In this document: piece after piece, positions 1 through 11,139 of the stretch | How the letters are laid out: each line of letters opens with the position of its first letter | Position numbering within the stretch: the stretch's first letter is position 1 | Assembly (NCBI RefSeq): GCF_901000735.1 | Contig: NC_081547.1 | Span: 18,910,838-18,974,837, forward strand | Length of the DNA: 64,000 nucleotides | Direction: 5' to 3' | Origin: Corylus avellana | Taxonomy: Eukaryota > Streptophyta > Magnoliopsida > Fagales > Betulaceae | The notes under the pieces: model-generated | Told to the model about the DNA's origin: nothing | Seen by the model: the letters and a program-made list of their open reading frames with translations, nothing else | Databases searched by the model: none | Translations under genes and position numbers: made by a program

Positions 1-140
1 GCTTTGTAGAAGATCTTTGATCTGCTGTATCGGTGGGCTTCCGGTGATGAGTGACGAGATTAATCTCCTGAGTGTGGCTAATTTGGTGAAAGCTCGTGGA
101 AGCGGAGATGGATAGAAGCAGAGAAGCGAGAAGAGCAACC

Positions 141-204
141 ATGGCGGCTGCGAACGGTTTATCCAGACGTAGACACAGAGGTAGCAGTCTCAGAGACTCC
201 CCAG
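141..204 (+). CDS. Possible first coding exon, Arg/Ser-rich N-terminus (partial gene)
   Basis: An ATG in a good plant context (AACCATGGCG) opens a 21-codon frame reading MAAANGLSRRRHRGSSLRDS and then P. It runs into a CAG|GTGTGT splice donor, and a stop follows two codons later if it is not spliced. A purine-rich stretch resembling a 5' leader precedes it. The alanine start followed by an Arg/Ser-rich segment looks like the N-terminus of a nuclear RNA-related protein, but I do not recognise the family and cannot find a second exon in the window. The retroposon and AT-rich DNA downstream would lie in the first intron, or the gene may be a fragment. This exon is inferred from start context and donor only. 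Confidence 0.3.
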
Positions 205-1476
205 GTGTGTAAATCTCCATCAAATCTGAGGAAGCAACCATCTTCGGCGTTGCTGCAGTGCCCCGTGGGTGGGGGGAGAGGGAAGATGGAGATGGAGGGA
301 GAGATTTGGGGATTCCAACACACGCATAGGAATTACACAACCGCCGACAGTGAGGTATACAAGGATCGATTCGCTAGAGAAAGGTCCTATCTGGGTTCGA
401 TAATCCACCGGCTCCTTGCGAATCGGACCCAAAGCAACATCAGCAACAGACATTGTTCGAAAAACTTGAGGTTGAGGAAACTCACAGACCTGTTTCTTAT
501 TGCCTTAAATTTTTCAATTTTACAGAAGGGTTTTCAAACCACAACAAACCCATAAATATTTACAAACCCAACAGGGGTCTTCAATCAAATTCGATCAAAG
601 AACCCCCTCTTCTAAAATAAATCCAAAATCTCTAAGAAAATATCGACGACTTTTGGGAAGGCCAAAATCTCTAAGAAAATATTATTGAGGAAGGGAAAAT
701 AGGAGGGAGAAAAAGTGGATTCTGATTGGCCGGAAAGAATCGAAGAAAAACAAAATCAAAATACAAAAGCGAATGATGAGTACATGAAGATTGAAATCCT
801 TCGTGATTCTCAAGATTACAGTCAATAAGCACGAAATCCGCTTCGCTGTATTGGGTTAATACCAGCTTTCGAGCATCCCCTTAACAAATTCAACGTCGCC
901 AGAAATGGTTGCTTCCTGCCATCAACGTCGCCGGAGATGGTTTTTTCTTTTTTTTAATAGATTTAATTTTTCCAATTGTGAAATACACGTGAAGGGGAGA
1001 GGAGCAGGTGAAAAAGAAAAAGAAAAAGAACAGATCAATGGTTTCTAACTTTCTAACAACCAGATCTGGCCACTCTCTATCTTCTCCGATCATAGGAAGA
1101 GCTTTAATTTTTTTTTTTTTTTTTAATTTAATTTTTAAATTAAATTAATAAAAAATTAATATTTTAATGAGGTAAAACGGTATATTTTAATTGGGACTAA
1201 TGGCTATTAAAAAAAAAAATTGACAGTATGAATTTTATTGGCATTTCGATTGACCCAGAAAATAAATTTTCATAAAAAGAAAAATTTTAAAAATTTTAAA
1301 TTTTAGAGAGTTGACTTAGAGACTTATTATATAATTACCAAAAAATAACAATAATAATAAGAAATTGCAAAGATTTTTATTTTTATTTTTTTATTTTATA
1401 AGAAAATAAACACCTAAATCATTACAATTTTTTTTTTTTTTTTTTAATAAAAAAAGCAAGATAATTTTGAGAGTTT
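205..1476. other. Non-coding DNA with a degenerate MITE relic
   Basis: I see no supported gene. Bases 205-890 have mixed composition with a short local repeat of a 'CTCTAAGAAAATAT' motif near 630-685. Bases 1090-1330 are AT-rich and match, in diverged form, the right half of the Mutator-like element at 26342-27067: a 'TTGACAGTATGAATTTTATT' type block, then 'CATTTCGATTGACCCAG'. This is probably an old relative of that element. Long A/T homopolymers dominate 1330-1450. Confidence 0.5.
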
Positions 1477-1488
1477 GACAAAATTTAA

Positions 1489-2650
1489 CAAAAGGTATCT
1501 CCAGGCTTGGGGAGGAGGGATGGTCGATGGCTGCCTCCCTCCTCCCCTCGTCCTCTTCGCAACGGGTACTAAAAGTTTACTTGACGCTTCTTAAATTTAT
1601 CATCACTCTCTCTCTCATTCAAGTCACCTTCCTCCCCCCCCCACTCCAGTCCCTTTTTGTTAGGTGTGGCCATTCTCCCTTTCTCCATCTTGCCACCTTC
1701 CTCCCTTGCCATCATCCTTTGTTGCGTTTTTTTGCTAGATCAAACTTGGCTTTGGACAGGTTTGTGCTCTATCTACTACCCTCTGCGCCCCACCTCGACG
1801 CATGCCCCACCACCTTACAAACCAGTTTCGCTCGTGCCCATCCCACCTTTTGCACTGGATCCGTATCTCTAGCTGTGATTTTGTTTTCTGGCTTTCCTTT
1901 TCTGCCTATTTCTTTGACGTTTATCTTGGTGTGTTGTTAATTGTTTCTTTTGCTTGTTTGGCATACTTTGTGGGTGCTGCTTTTGGGGGATTCGCTCAAA
2001 CTTTTCCCCCAGTTTGTTTTGTGTGTGCCGCCAATCTTCTCTGCACCCGCTCTGTCGCCCACCGTCAGATACCCGGTCATTCTTGTGTTCCCATCACGAT
2101 GAACTTCCAATGCCATCTTCAGTGTCGGTTTCCGGCCAACACGCAATCGGCTTCCTCTCGGCTACCGTGATCCACATAGTATTTTTTTTCCCCTATTTTT
2201 GCTTGTATTTCCATTTTATCCCTTTATTTCTCTGTTTGTCTTTTCTTTCCTGTTTTTTTACTTGTAATAAGGCTCTGTCATCTCTTTGGTCTGCCAGTTG
2301 TTGCTTTGGTCCAGACCCTTGGGTTGTAGATATGAACGATATTCTGGCTATCGGGTCGAGAAGGAAGAATTTCAGCTTGGGGGTTCTTTGCTCTCAAGGC
2401 CAAAGAATAAGTGCTACCTATGCATTGGAAGGTGTCTGTTTGGTGTAGATCTATTTTTAAACCTGATGAATAGTCATGGGTTAGCGGATGATTTGTAAAA
2501 TTGTAATGGTTGATTGGTATGTTGTTGACATATGTAACTTTACCTTCGGCTATGATTTGCTTTCAGAGTGTTTTGCGCTCTTTGTAAGAGCTTACTTGCG
2601 ACCTTTTATCAATGAATAAGTATGTAATTTTTTCCATTTAAAAAAAAAAA
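1489..2650 (+). mobile_element. Poly(A) non-LTR retroposon without reverse transcriptase, copy 1
   Basis: A 1.16-kb insertion starts pyrimidine-rich and ends in an 11-base A tract. It is bracketed by a 12-base target-site duplication with one mismatch: GACAAAATTTAA at 1477-1488 and GACAAGATTTAA at 2651-2662. A related copy lies on the other strand at 42307-43497. The two share a 3' tail motif (ATGGGTTAGCGGATG, then TCGGCTATGATTTGCTT, then CAATGAAT before poly(A)). They also share a reading frame around 2090-2410 with peptides HDELPMPSSVSVSGQHAIGF and FGPDPWVVDMNDILA. No endonuclease or RT domain is visible. The TSD and poly(A) fit LINE-driven target-primed reverse transcription. It could be a LINE internal-deletion derivative or an unusually long non-autonomous retroposon. 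Confidence 0.75.
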
Positions 2651-2662
2651 GACAAGATTTAA

Positions 2663-3011
2663 TGAAAAATTCTAACGGAACGAAGTAATCGAAAGAAATT
2701 GAAAGTTCGATATAATTAGGAATTTTTAAACTTCAAGAGTACTTTCAAAACGCGTAGAAATTTAGGAAGGATTTTGTGAAATTTCTCCTAAATTTTACTA
2801 TTTTTTTCTCTCTATAAATTCACATAATAAATGGACAATCCACATTTTAATGATTATCAAAATAAATATTATGTAAATTGCCATGTCAATTTATAAAAAA
2901 CTTATAATAAAAGTTGTAATACTCACTTTTAAGAATATATTTTGCTTGAGTAAGGCTCTAGCATTTCTTTCTCACATTTTTTAATTTTTTTTAATTTTTC
3001 GGGAGCAAATT
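2663..3011. other. AT-rich intergenic DNA
   Basis: No coding signal. The tract near 2950-2970 carries a 'CTCTAGCATTTC' motif that also ends the MITE at 46382-46798, so a MITE relic may lie just left of duplication copy A. Confidence 0.4.
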
Positions 3012-3925
3012 TATTTATCACTTGTAAATAGAAGAACCAACGGCTAGGGTAAAAAAAAAAATTAAAAAAATTAAAAAAACTATGAAGAGTAGTAGATTAC
3101 TATAGTGTGGCGTGGAAGTCTAGGATAAGAAGGTTTAGGATAAAAGTTATTTTTCCTTACTTGGCAGATTTGTATTGGTGGGACCTGTAATACAAAAAGT
3201 ACATGATCCAGCTTACGTGGATGTGATTCCGAAAGAGGCACAATTTATTGTGATATTACGGAACTGCCACACACCTATTTCTCTCTTCAAATCAGCTCTT
3301 AAATGACATTAAAGAAATGCCACCGATTTTTGCAGATTTGGTTCTTCCGAGGCTGCAATTGCAGGTGCTGTCTGACATAAAACAATCTGAATTTAGATTT
3401 CAAAGAAAGATTTTCTAATGAGTTGTCATTTGTTAAATAAATAAAACAATTAACAATTGTTTCAACTGTTGTCTTTGTTCGTAAGTTATTGGAAGAAGCT
3501 CATTGGCCTTGTTACCATCACACCAATTGATAATCTTAAGTAACAGTGCTTTCATGCAACATTAACATAAAAAACACACAAAATATCTTCTTAGCCCTTT
3601 AAAAAATTGCATGATATATATAGCCTTTGTTTGGAACGGATAGATTAGATTAAATCCTGTACGGAAGGCTCGAGTCTCGATTAGAACTTGTTTGGTTGTG
3701 CGTTTGAGAGGTGTAAAAATACATTTAATACTGAAAAAATTCGTTTGAAAAAAAAAATATACCCCGTTTAGTAAAAAAGTTAAAAGCGCTTTTAAGGGTT
3801 CAAAAAACCTAAAAATGATCAAAATGTATTTTTGACTTAAAAACTCTATTTCTCAAATATAGTTACAAACATACTCTTAGGAACAAGACCAAACATCACG
3901 GTTTGAAAAAGCGCTGAAGCTCAAA
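3012..3925 (+). repeat. 0.9-kb dispersed duplication, copy A
   Basis: This block is nearly identical, in the same orientation, to 46802-47751. Shared landmarks in order include ATCACTTGTAAATAGA, GTGGCGTGGAAGTCTAGGAT, TACATGATCCAGCTTACGTG, ATGCCACCGATTTTTGCAGA and GCTCGAGTCTCGATTAGAAC. Differences are scattered substitutions plus small indels, and copy B has an extra stretch near 47608-47670. A short frame MPPIFADLVLPRLQLQVLSD occurs near 3318-3378 and is kept in copy B apart from one synonymous change, but I do not recognise it. The block could be a segmental duplication, a repeat family or an assembly duplication. Confidence 0.8.
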
Positions 3926-5019
3926 AGAAACTCTAGAGAGACCAAATATAAGGTCTCTCCTCTCTCCCCGTCAAGTATGCTCTCACACACTCTCTTTTCT
4001 CTCTTTTTCTCTTCATGATCATAATACTGATTTGGACGTTGGAATACCTGTGATGAAAGGATCAAAGACCTGCCGACAACCTTTTCTCGATTTTGCGAGT
4101 GAGAAGTAGCTCAGTTCGGACATGACTGAAAAATGATTTCACCGTAACCATTAGACTATGTTATCTTACTGCTTGTAACCAAAGATTGGTTACAATTTAC
4201 CCTGCTACCACCTTTGTTAACGCTTCACTTAAAATATACTTAACTTTTTGCATTGAAACAAGAAATAACGTACCGAACACATTCCTTTTTTCCTTTTCTT
4301 ATGAGAAGTTAATGGTAAAATGTTATTGGGTTACTCAATTGGTCCTACTTGACCCCAAATATATATATATATATAAAGTAAAAGGATTTTATCTCTACCC
4401 TCTTATACCTATACATCTAGTCAATAAAATAATGAAATAAAAAGGAAACTAGAGTCTCACTAGATCTGACCGGTAAATTACTTGCGATGCGTATTTGAGT
4501 AGGTATAAACAAAGGTCTCACAAAAACAAAAAAGAAAATGTCCAATGCCATTGATAAGTATATATATTAATCTTCATACTAATGTACCTTTTTTTTCAAC
4601 TATAAGCAAGGTTTTAAATTTGGAAAATATCCACATTATGAGAGGGACCATAAAAATGATATAATGTCGAAATTGAGGATAATAATTAATACATATATAT
4701 ATTTTCAATGACGAGATTTGATTATTTTAATTTTTTTTTTTTTTTAACATATTTTCCAATATGTTTTCTGTTAAGACCGATATATTGGCTGTTATATTCC
4801 ATAATTTTCATTTTTTATAATCTACACACACAACCGTAATACACAAATACATTATATATATATTGGATCAGTTGTCATTCTTGGCAGCCTTAGATTCTAG
4901 GTTCTGCAAGGAAGACAAAAAGGGTATGCTATGGAGGGCCGCGACGTGGGAGGATGGCGGTCAATCTACCTCCGATGCCTAAGTTAGATGACAAAAAGAG
5001 TATAATAGTAATAACACAA
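3926..5019. other. AT-rich intergenic DNA with short AT microsatellites
   Basis: No supported gene. Short (AT)n runs occur near 4360-4375, 4685-4700 and 4853-4862, with long T tracts near 4730. The short open frames here are low-complexity and lack homology that I recognise. Confidence 0.5.
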
Positions 5020-6527
5020 TGTAACGCCCAGTGAAAATTAATTAACTGGTAATTGACTCCATGGTTCGCTCCTTAGCCTTATTCCTCATGGAACAAGACT
5101 CAAGGTTTATAATCTCTTCGAAGAGAGACTACAGCAGAAGACTTTTAACTATAGGATAGAGATAGCAATAGCTAAAATTATAACCACAATAAACAGAGTA
5201 AATAAAAAGCATCATAACATAGATAGATCTCCAAATGTATCGGTCAAAAGCCGGTAACCAAAATAATAATATAGACCACTAGTCACTGTTATGAAATAGC
5301 ATCAATGCCTAAGCTTAATCAATGATAACATAATCACAATCTCGATCATCTCCTGATGGGTAGTTCCTCCATCATCCCACATGAATTTGAGCCACATCGG
5401 GTCCAGATCCTCAAAATGACTCGAATCAAGTCCTTCGCCATCACTAATTGGTTCTTCTTACAAGAGTTATGACAACATAGGTTTCATAATGGAGGGAAAA
5501 ATAATGCAATGATAAGTCTAAAGACTCAGTGAGTAAAAATGCACATGGTACTTATGTCATTTAATGATGAACTCAGTTTGATAAATTATGCAGTATTATG
5601 GCATGCCAGTTATTCATGAATGCAATATAGATATAGTACATGTTATAATCATGTGAATCAATGATAGTTCAACTATATAGTATACCCAAGATATTACCCA
5701 TTCTCAATAAGGATTGGCGCTGTTCCGAGGGACCTGTAATACAATGCTGGTGTCCCGACCATTATACGCTACCATCCATAACATTAGCAGCTCAATTGAG
5801 TCTGACCTTGAGTGGCCCACACTACTAATAATGTACGTCCTATAGTGACCCGCCAATTAAGGTTGCACTGGTCATGAAATAACCATTGGATCCAAGGCCC
5901 ATATATCACATCCACACACACATTTGACCATGGAGTTAACATGTATAGTAAGCTCATGGCTGTTATCCTAAACGTACTGGTGTACCATGTTATACAATGC
6001 AATTAGTCTTATATAAGTTTTTTACATGCATGCTCTTACAATCTCACCATGTTCATTATCTTGTTTAAGCAAAACATTTTAACAAAATGTAGAGTTCATA
6101 GCATAGCAAAAATGTGTGTTCAAGAGAGTTGCAAAAATGTATGTTGGATACACAAAGTAATCGTGCAATGTGGGAAAAATAACGTCTAGCATTATGTGAG
6201 TTTGTACTCACCCGGGTCATAAAGTTCCTCCGGTAGCCCAAACTCTCCAAATCCGTGAAAGCCTAGTATTAGTTCTAAGTTCGAGCTAAAACAATCCCTA
6301 ATCCTAAAACTTTGAAAATAGGGGTTGTTGTCTGAATTTTTGGACAAAATGGGCGAACGTTCAGCAAAACAAGCTTGGGTGAACGTTTGGGCTCGAGGCT
6401 GAACATTCGGCCATAATGTTTCAAGCAGAACTCCCATTTGGTCCAACGAGCTTCGAAGCAGTTCTAAACTGGTTATAGGTTACAAAAAGGATCTCTAACA
6501 TACCGTAGCCCAAAACAACCTTACCAT

Positions 6528-8760
6528 TGTAACGACCCCGATGGGCAAGTCAATTAGCTAGTAATTGATCCCATGGTTTGTCTCCTAGCTCTATCCCTCA
6601 GGAAACAAGACTCAGGGATTTCAACCTCTCATAGACGAGAGACCTTAGAGGAATACTTTCTAAACTATAGGAATAGAGAGCATTACAAACACAACCACAC
6701 ATTCATACACTAGAGTAAACAAAATACCTCATAATATAAAGATAATCATCAAATGTACTGATCATTAGACCATCATCAAATAAAGTTACAACCCATAATA
6801 TAATTGTCTTAACAAAAGATCAACAGATCAAATCCTAAGTTTAAGCAAAGTTAAGGAGATAACAATCTCGATCATGTTTGCTCGGGTGGTTTCTCCATCA
6901 GTCCACATAGAGTGTAACCAGACTGGGTCCAAATCCTCAAAAATTACTTGGATAAAATTCTGCGCAATCACCCACGTCTGCTCCGAAGGCATCTTCCTCT
7001 AAACTAGCTAAACTGCACGATTACCGTAATGGAGGGGAAAAACATAAAAGAAAGGGGTAAGTCTAAAGACTTAGTAAATGTCAACGTAGATAATGCCCAT
7101 GTCAGTTTTTGTAATGAACTCTGGTTTTTATAAAATATGCAATAGTTCCATCATGACAGTTTATCATAAATGTGATATAGATATATGATATACGCATATG
7201 CTATAAAGTAACGGTCATAGTTCAATAGTATGGTCTACCCGAGATATTACCCATTCTCAGTAAGGTTGGTGCTGTCCCGAGGGACTTGTAATACAATGCT
7301 AGTGCCCTAGCCATTGTACGCTACCGTACATAACACGGGCGGCACGACCGAGTCCGACCTCGGGTGGCCCACACCGCTAATGATGTCCGTCCTGTAGTGA
7401 CCGCCCGTTAAGGCTGTGCCGGTCACGAAACAACCATTGGATCCAAGGCCCATATAACACACCCATTTGACCATAAAGTTAACATGTATAGTAAGCTCAT
7501 GGCCATTATACCGCATGTATCGGTATACCATGTCATACGATGCAATTTATCTTGTCTGTATTTTAAATACATGCTTTTTACAAGTCTCACTTTATTAACA
7601 TATTCAGCACAACGTTTTTCTCAAAAATGCTAGAGTTCATGTGCAACAAGTGTAAATCACAAAAGTTACAAATATGTATGTTTTGGTACACAAAATAGAC
7701 ATGCAGTTATGGAAAAATCACAACGAGCACTATGTGAGTTAAAACTCAAATGGGTTGATTAAATCCTTCGAGTATTCCTTCAACAAGTTCGGGTTCTCCA
7801 AATCTGTGGAAAACCTTCTATTAGTCCTAGGTCTAACTAAAATAACCTTAGAGCATGAAAACAGGAGCTATCGGATGATCGACCAAAATAGAGTTCCCTG
7901 CAACGCTCTGACCGTAAGTCTGGGCCCGATGCCGTACATCCGCCCATAACGTTTCAGGTAGAACCTTATTTTATCCATTCGTCCTCTTATCCTCCCAAAT
8001 TGATTTCTAAGGCTACCAAAAGGCTTTCTAAGACTACCTATCTCAAAACAATGTCTCCATGCAACATAAGACATAATGGATTGCTAAACCCAACTTTAAA
8101 CAACATCAAAGCTATAATATGTCTAAATCTCAAAGCAACATCTAAGCTACTCTAGAAAGCATTAAAAGAGCATAACGACTTAGAAAGAAAAGGTTAGGTG
8201 CAGAGGGTTACCTTTAAGAAGCAACCTTCAAGAAAACATCTCTCATTCTCCACAAAACACAAAATCTCACAAGAACACACTCACAAAAGGGTTTCTGGGA
8301 GCCTAGGGGCGAGTTTGAACGAGGAAAGGGTGAAGGTAGGGTTAGTATTTATAGAGGAAAAAAATTGGAGGCGTTCACCAACTCTTTTGAAAAGTAGCAG
8401 ACGTCTGGTACTATTAGGGCATACGTCCGATACTGTTTATACAACAGTCCAAAGGCTGTAGTGTACGTCCAGGTATTATCCAGAGGTTTTTCAAAAAGTA
8501 GCGTACGTCTGGTGGTACCCTATCATGCGTCCTTGTACTATTGGCAGAGTACGGAGTACTTTTGGCAACGTACGTATGGTGGTCCCCATGCGTACGTCCT
8601 CTACTAAAAATAGGAGCGTACGTCCGGCAACCCTACCATACGTCCAGTCAGAAAGTCTAAAATACCCAAAGTGCCTTTCCAACTGTTCCTAGTGATCCAA
8701 AACCCAAATTAAACCTCTAACTAAGCTACATAAGCTCAGTTAATTATTTGAGTCACTACA
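6528..8760 (-). mobile_element. Complete solo LTR of a Ty3/gypsy element, nested in another LTR
   Basis: This 2233-bp LTR starts TGTAACGACCCCG and ends GAGTCACTACA, giving the TG...CA ends of an LTR. A perfect 5-bp target-site duplication, ACCAT, flanks it (6523-6527 and 8761-8765). There is no internal region, so it is a product of LTR-LTR recombination. It sits inside the related LTR that begins at 5020. Inferred transcription is on the minus strand. That places the ACGT-motif cluster at 8398-8645 near the 5' end of the LTR, in the likely U3 region. Confidence 0.88.
8398..8645 (-). promoter_or_regulatory. Array of ACGT-core palindromic motifs in the presumed U3 of the LTR
   Basis: About nine variants of CGTACGTCCGG (ACGTCTGG, ATACGTCCG, CGTACGTATGG and similar) occur in 250 bp, often next to GGTGGTCCCC. 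Comparable clusters lie at about 41640-41910 in the LTR at 39457-42010. In the plus-strand LTR, CCGTACATAC, ACGTACG and CGTACGTACG each lie near GGGACCACC at 50095-50180. The outer LTR has a different palindrome, GAACGTTC/GAACATTC, around 6355-6415 and 9170-9320. ACGT cores are typical plant bZIP/bHLH targets, so an enhancer role is inferred and not shown. Confidence 0.45.
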
Positions 8761-9407
8761 ACCATGCAACAAAAAATACGCTAAACGATAATGAAACGCT
8801 ATATCATGCTAAAATCGAGGTAAAAACCTAAAGAACATTATAACCTCAAAAACTTCAACCAAACCATGGAATAAAAATCTAAGCACAGTAACAATTAAAT
8901 AAAACACGAAGTTGGTCGAAAAGATTACCTCTCTTTGAGCAAAACCTCCAAGAAAAGCTCTCCTCCTCTCTCAAACCTTACCAAACACTCAAGCAGGTTT
9001 TCTCTAGGGCTCAGAAGGTAGAATAGGGTTATGAGAGGCAGGGGAGAGGGATTATATAGGTGGAGAAAAGCTGGGGGCGCCTGCTTTGACAATCTGCAGT
9101 GCAACGAATCCTCGGTGGTCCTTGGCCGAATGTTCAGTGTATTGTGTGTACACTGATTTAGAGTTGCAGGCGTACGTTCGGTTATTACCCACTAGGTCAA
9201 ACCTAGGTCAACGAACATTCGGCGTGGTCTCCCTCCGAATGTTTGGTGTACTGTTTACCCAATGGTTTCTTGGTTTTACTCCCGAACGTTTGGCGGTCCT
9301 TCAAGCGAACGTTCATGCAGCACTGAAAACTCCCAAAGTATTACTCCAAATGGGTCCTAATGACCCGAGAGCCCTGGTTAACCCTTTGACTAAGCGAATC
9401 ATAGCTA

Positions 9408-9720
9408 GGGGTGGTTATCGGTCATAATGGTCCGGTTTTTCCTATTTTTGGTTACCGACCAAAATTTATCGGTTAATTGGTTTCCTAACCGATTACCGAC
9501 CGATAAGATTTTATTCCGAAATTTTTGGTTAAATTGGTAATCGATTAAAACGGTTTAGTTAAACCGATTTTCGTGGGCTTTTTATTGAGTAATTCCTATT
9601 TGCTAATTGGGCCAAAAATTAGTTGGTTTGGGTGTCCAAATATTTTTTTGGGCTAAAATAACTTATTGACGCTTTTTTATATTGATCCATACAGCTTTTT
9701 GATATTATAAAATAAATTTA
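9408..9720. mobile_element. Fragment of a hAT-like element end
   Basis: The sequence opens AGGGGTGGTTATCGG, resembling the AGGGGTGKCAA-type termini of the hAT-like elements elsewhere in the window. It then has many subterminal repeats of ACCGAYY/CGGTTA type (ACCGACCAAAA, CTAACCGATTACCGACC, GTTAAACCGA). The second end is missing, because an LTR begins at 9721. Assigned from terminal and subterminal sequence only. Confidence 0.45.
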
Positions 9721-11112
9721 TGTTATATGCTAAAATATTCATATTTTAGACCCTTAATTTACACTTGTTAATTTCTTAGTTTTGTTACTTTGTGCTATTT
9801 TATTTCCTTTTTGTATTTTTGTACGTCATGGAAGAAAAGGAAGCATTTCTGAAAGTCTCGGGCTTAAAGGGCAATTTGGAAAAAAGCAAAAAGTTTTTGG
9901 ATCAAGCTCAAGAATCCAAGTGCAGTGTGATCGAGCACACTACACCTAGACTCAAGCGCATCAGCGCTTGAGTGCATCAGAGCTTGAGCGCCCAAGCCAA
10001 GGAGCGAGCACAACCTTGCGCTTTGTGCGCAAGAAGAAGGCTCTAGCGCATATGCGCTCGAGCACACCTACATTGCGATCGAGCGCACTCGTGCGCTGGA
10101 GAAAAAAAAAAAAAAGACATGCAGCCAGACTCATTTTCCACATCGAACTAGGTTTTCCAAGTCTTAGTTGAATTAGGACTTAAACCTACGAGTTTACTAG
10201 GGTTTCTAGGACTTCTAGGATTTTTCTAAACCTATAAATAGAGCTCTAGGCCCCTAGGAAATGACACACAATTCAAGTCCAGTTTAGAGAGGAGAATTTG
10301 GAGGCTACTTCCAGGAGTTGTTTTGGGCTCTTTCTTTTCCCTTTCTTTTAATTATTTGTAACTAACTCTTTAGTTATGGGCTAGATTGAAGCCCTAATCA
10401 TGTCTTTTTAGGATTTCAATATTGGCGCCTTTGCTACAATCATATTTTGGTATATTTAAATTGATTATTTTCTGGTTAATTGAATTCCTCATATGAATGT
10501 GCCTGATCAACATATGCATGTGGTGTGAATTTGTTATTTAAGTCAATTTGGATGATCGAGTCCTCGACTTAATAAAGTGGCAAAAGAATCTCCTCACCGG
10601 TTCTTGGATTAATCAACATGAAAAACTGAAAGTAGACATCCATGCCATAGGCTCTATGTGTTTATCAATTTTCATAGATTTATGCTTTCTTAAAGAACAA
10701 CTTAGTAAACACCCATGCTAAACCCTTGGAGAAAGAAAAGAATTAGAGTAGATACTCATGCTTAATTCGTTGCTTAAAGAGATCAATAGCTTAAGGAGTA
10801 TACACCCATACCCTTAGGTTGACAAACATTAAATATACCGGTATGATTGGTGCATTGACATATTGTTATCTTAATTAGTCTGATTAGTAGTGGATATCGA
10901 ATCCCTAAGACTTTCATTTATCTTTATCTCTTTTCATAATATCAATTCGTGACAATTTTGGTATTTTAATTTAGAAAATCAATTTTAAGCAAAATCAACA
11001 ATTCTCGTGGGAATAATCTCATATTTGTCGCACTATATTATCGTTTGATCTTGTACACTTGCGAGTAAAACGTACCGAATATTGTCTATTAATTTAGGTG
11101 TTATTTGGTACA
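9721..11112 (+). mobile_element. Athila/Tat-like Ty3/gypsy LTR (probable 5' LTR)
   Basis: The block begins TGTTATATGC, ends TTTGGTACA, and is followed after a few bases by a primer-binding-site-like sequence at 11118-11139. It contains blocks shared with the minus-strand LTR at 52745-54318: TTAATTTCTTAGTTTTGTTA, CTCACCGGTTCTTGGATTAA, a CATGCCATAGG-type block, and ACACTTGCGAGTAAAACGTA near the end. The LTR is about 1.4 kb. No gag follows, so the internal region has been lost or replaced beyond about 11140. Confidence 0.65.
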
Positions 11113-11117
11113 AAAAG

Positions 11118-11139
11118 TTTTTGGCGCTGTTGCCAGGGA
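11118..11139 (+). promoter_or_regulatory. Primer-binding site of Athila/Tat type
   Basis: TTTTTGGCGCTGTTGCCAGG lies a few bases after the LTR end. It is a slightly altered form of the TGGCGCCGTTGCCGGGGA site known from Athila/Tat gypsy elements (established knowledge). It fixes the LTR boundary and the plus orientation. Confidence 0.65.

Larger units (their letters stand above)
5020..9407 (-). mobile_element. Ty3/gypsy long LTR, split by a nested solo LTR and truncated
   Basis: The LTR begins TGTAACGCCCAGTG and carries the conserved core also seen at 6528-8760, 37675-38600 and 39457-42010. Core landmarks are CCCGAGATATTACCC-like and GTGGCCCACA-like blocks and a GTACCGGTGTACCATGT-like block. 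It is interrupted at 6523-6527 (ACCAT) by a complete solo LTR and resumes at 8766. Its far end reads like the other LTRs up to about 9400, then is cut off by hAT-type sequence at 9408 before the expected terminal CACTACA. No PBS adjoins 5020, so it is probably a solo LTR or a fragment. Minus orientation is inferred from the related copy at 39457-42010, which has its PBS on the low-coordinate side. Confidence 0.7.

Noticed and set aside
1..142. Minus-strand open frame starting MVALLASLLLSISAST with a signal-peptide look, running off the left edge.
   Set aside because: It is antisense to the plus-strand ATG exon, has no other support, and continues as low-information sequence. The plus-strand reading has a start context plus a splice donor. 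Kept only as an alternative.
3562..3822. Minus-strand frame kept in both 0.9-kb duplication copies (3562-3822 and 47347-47682).
   Set aside because: The conservation follows from the recent duplication itself. The frame is Phe-rich low complexity with no domain, and the two differ by indels.
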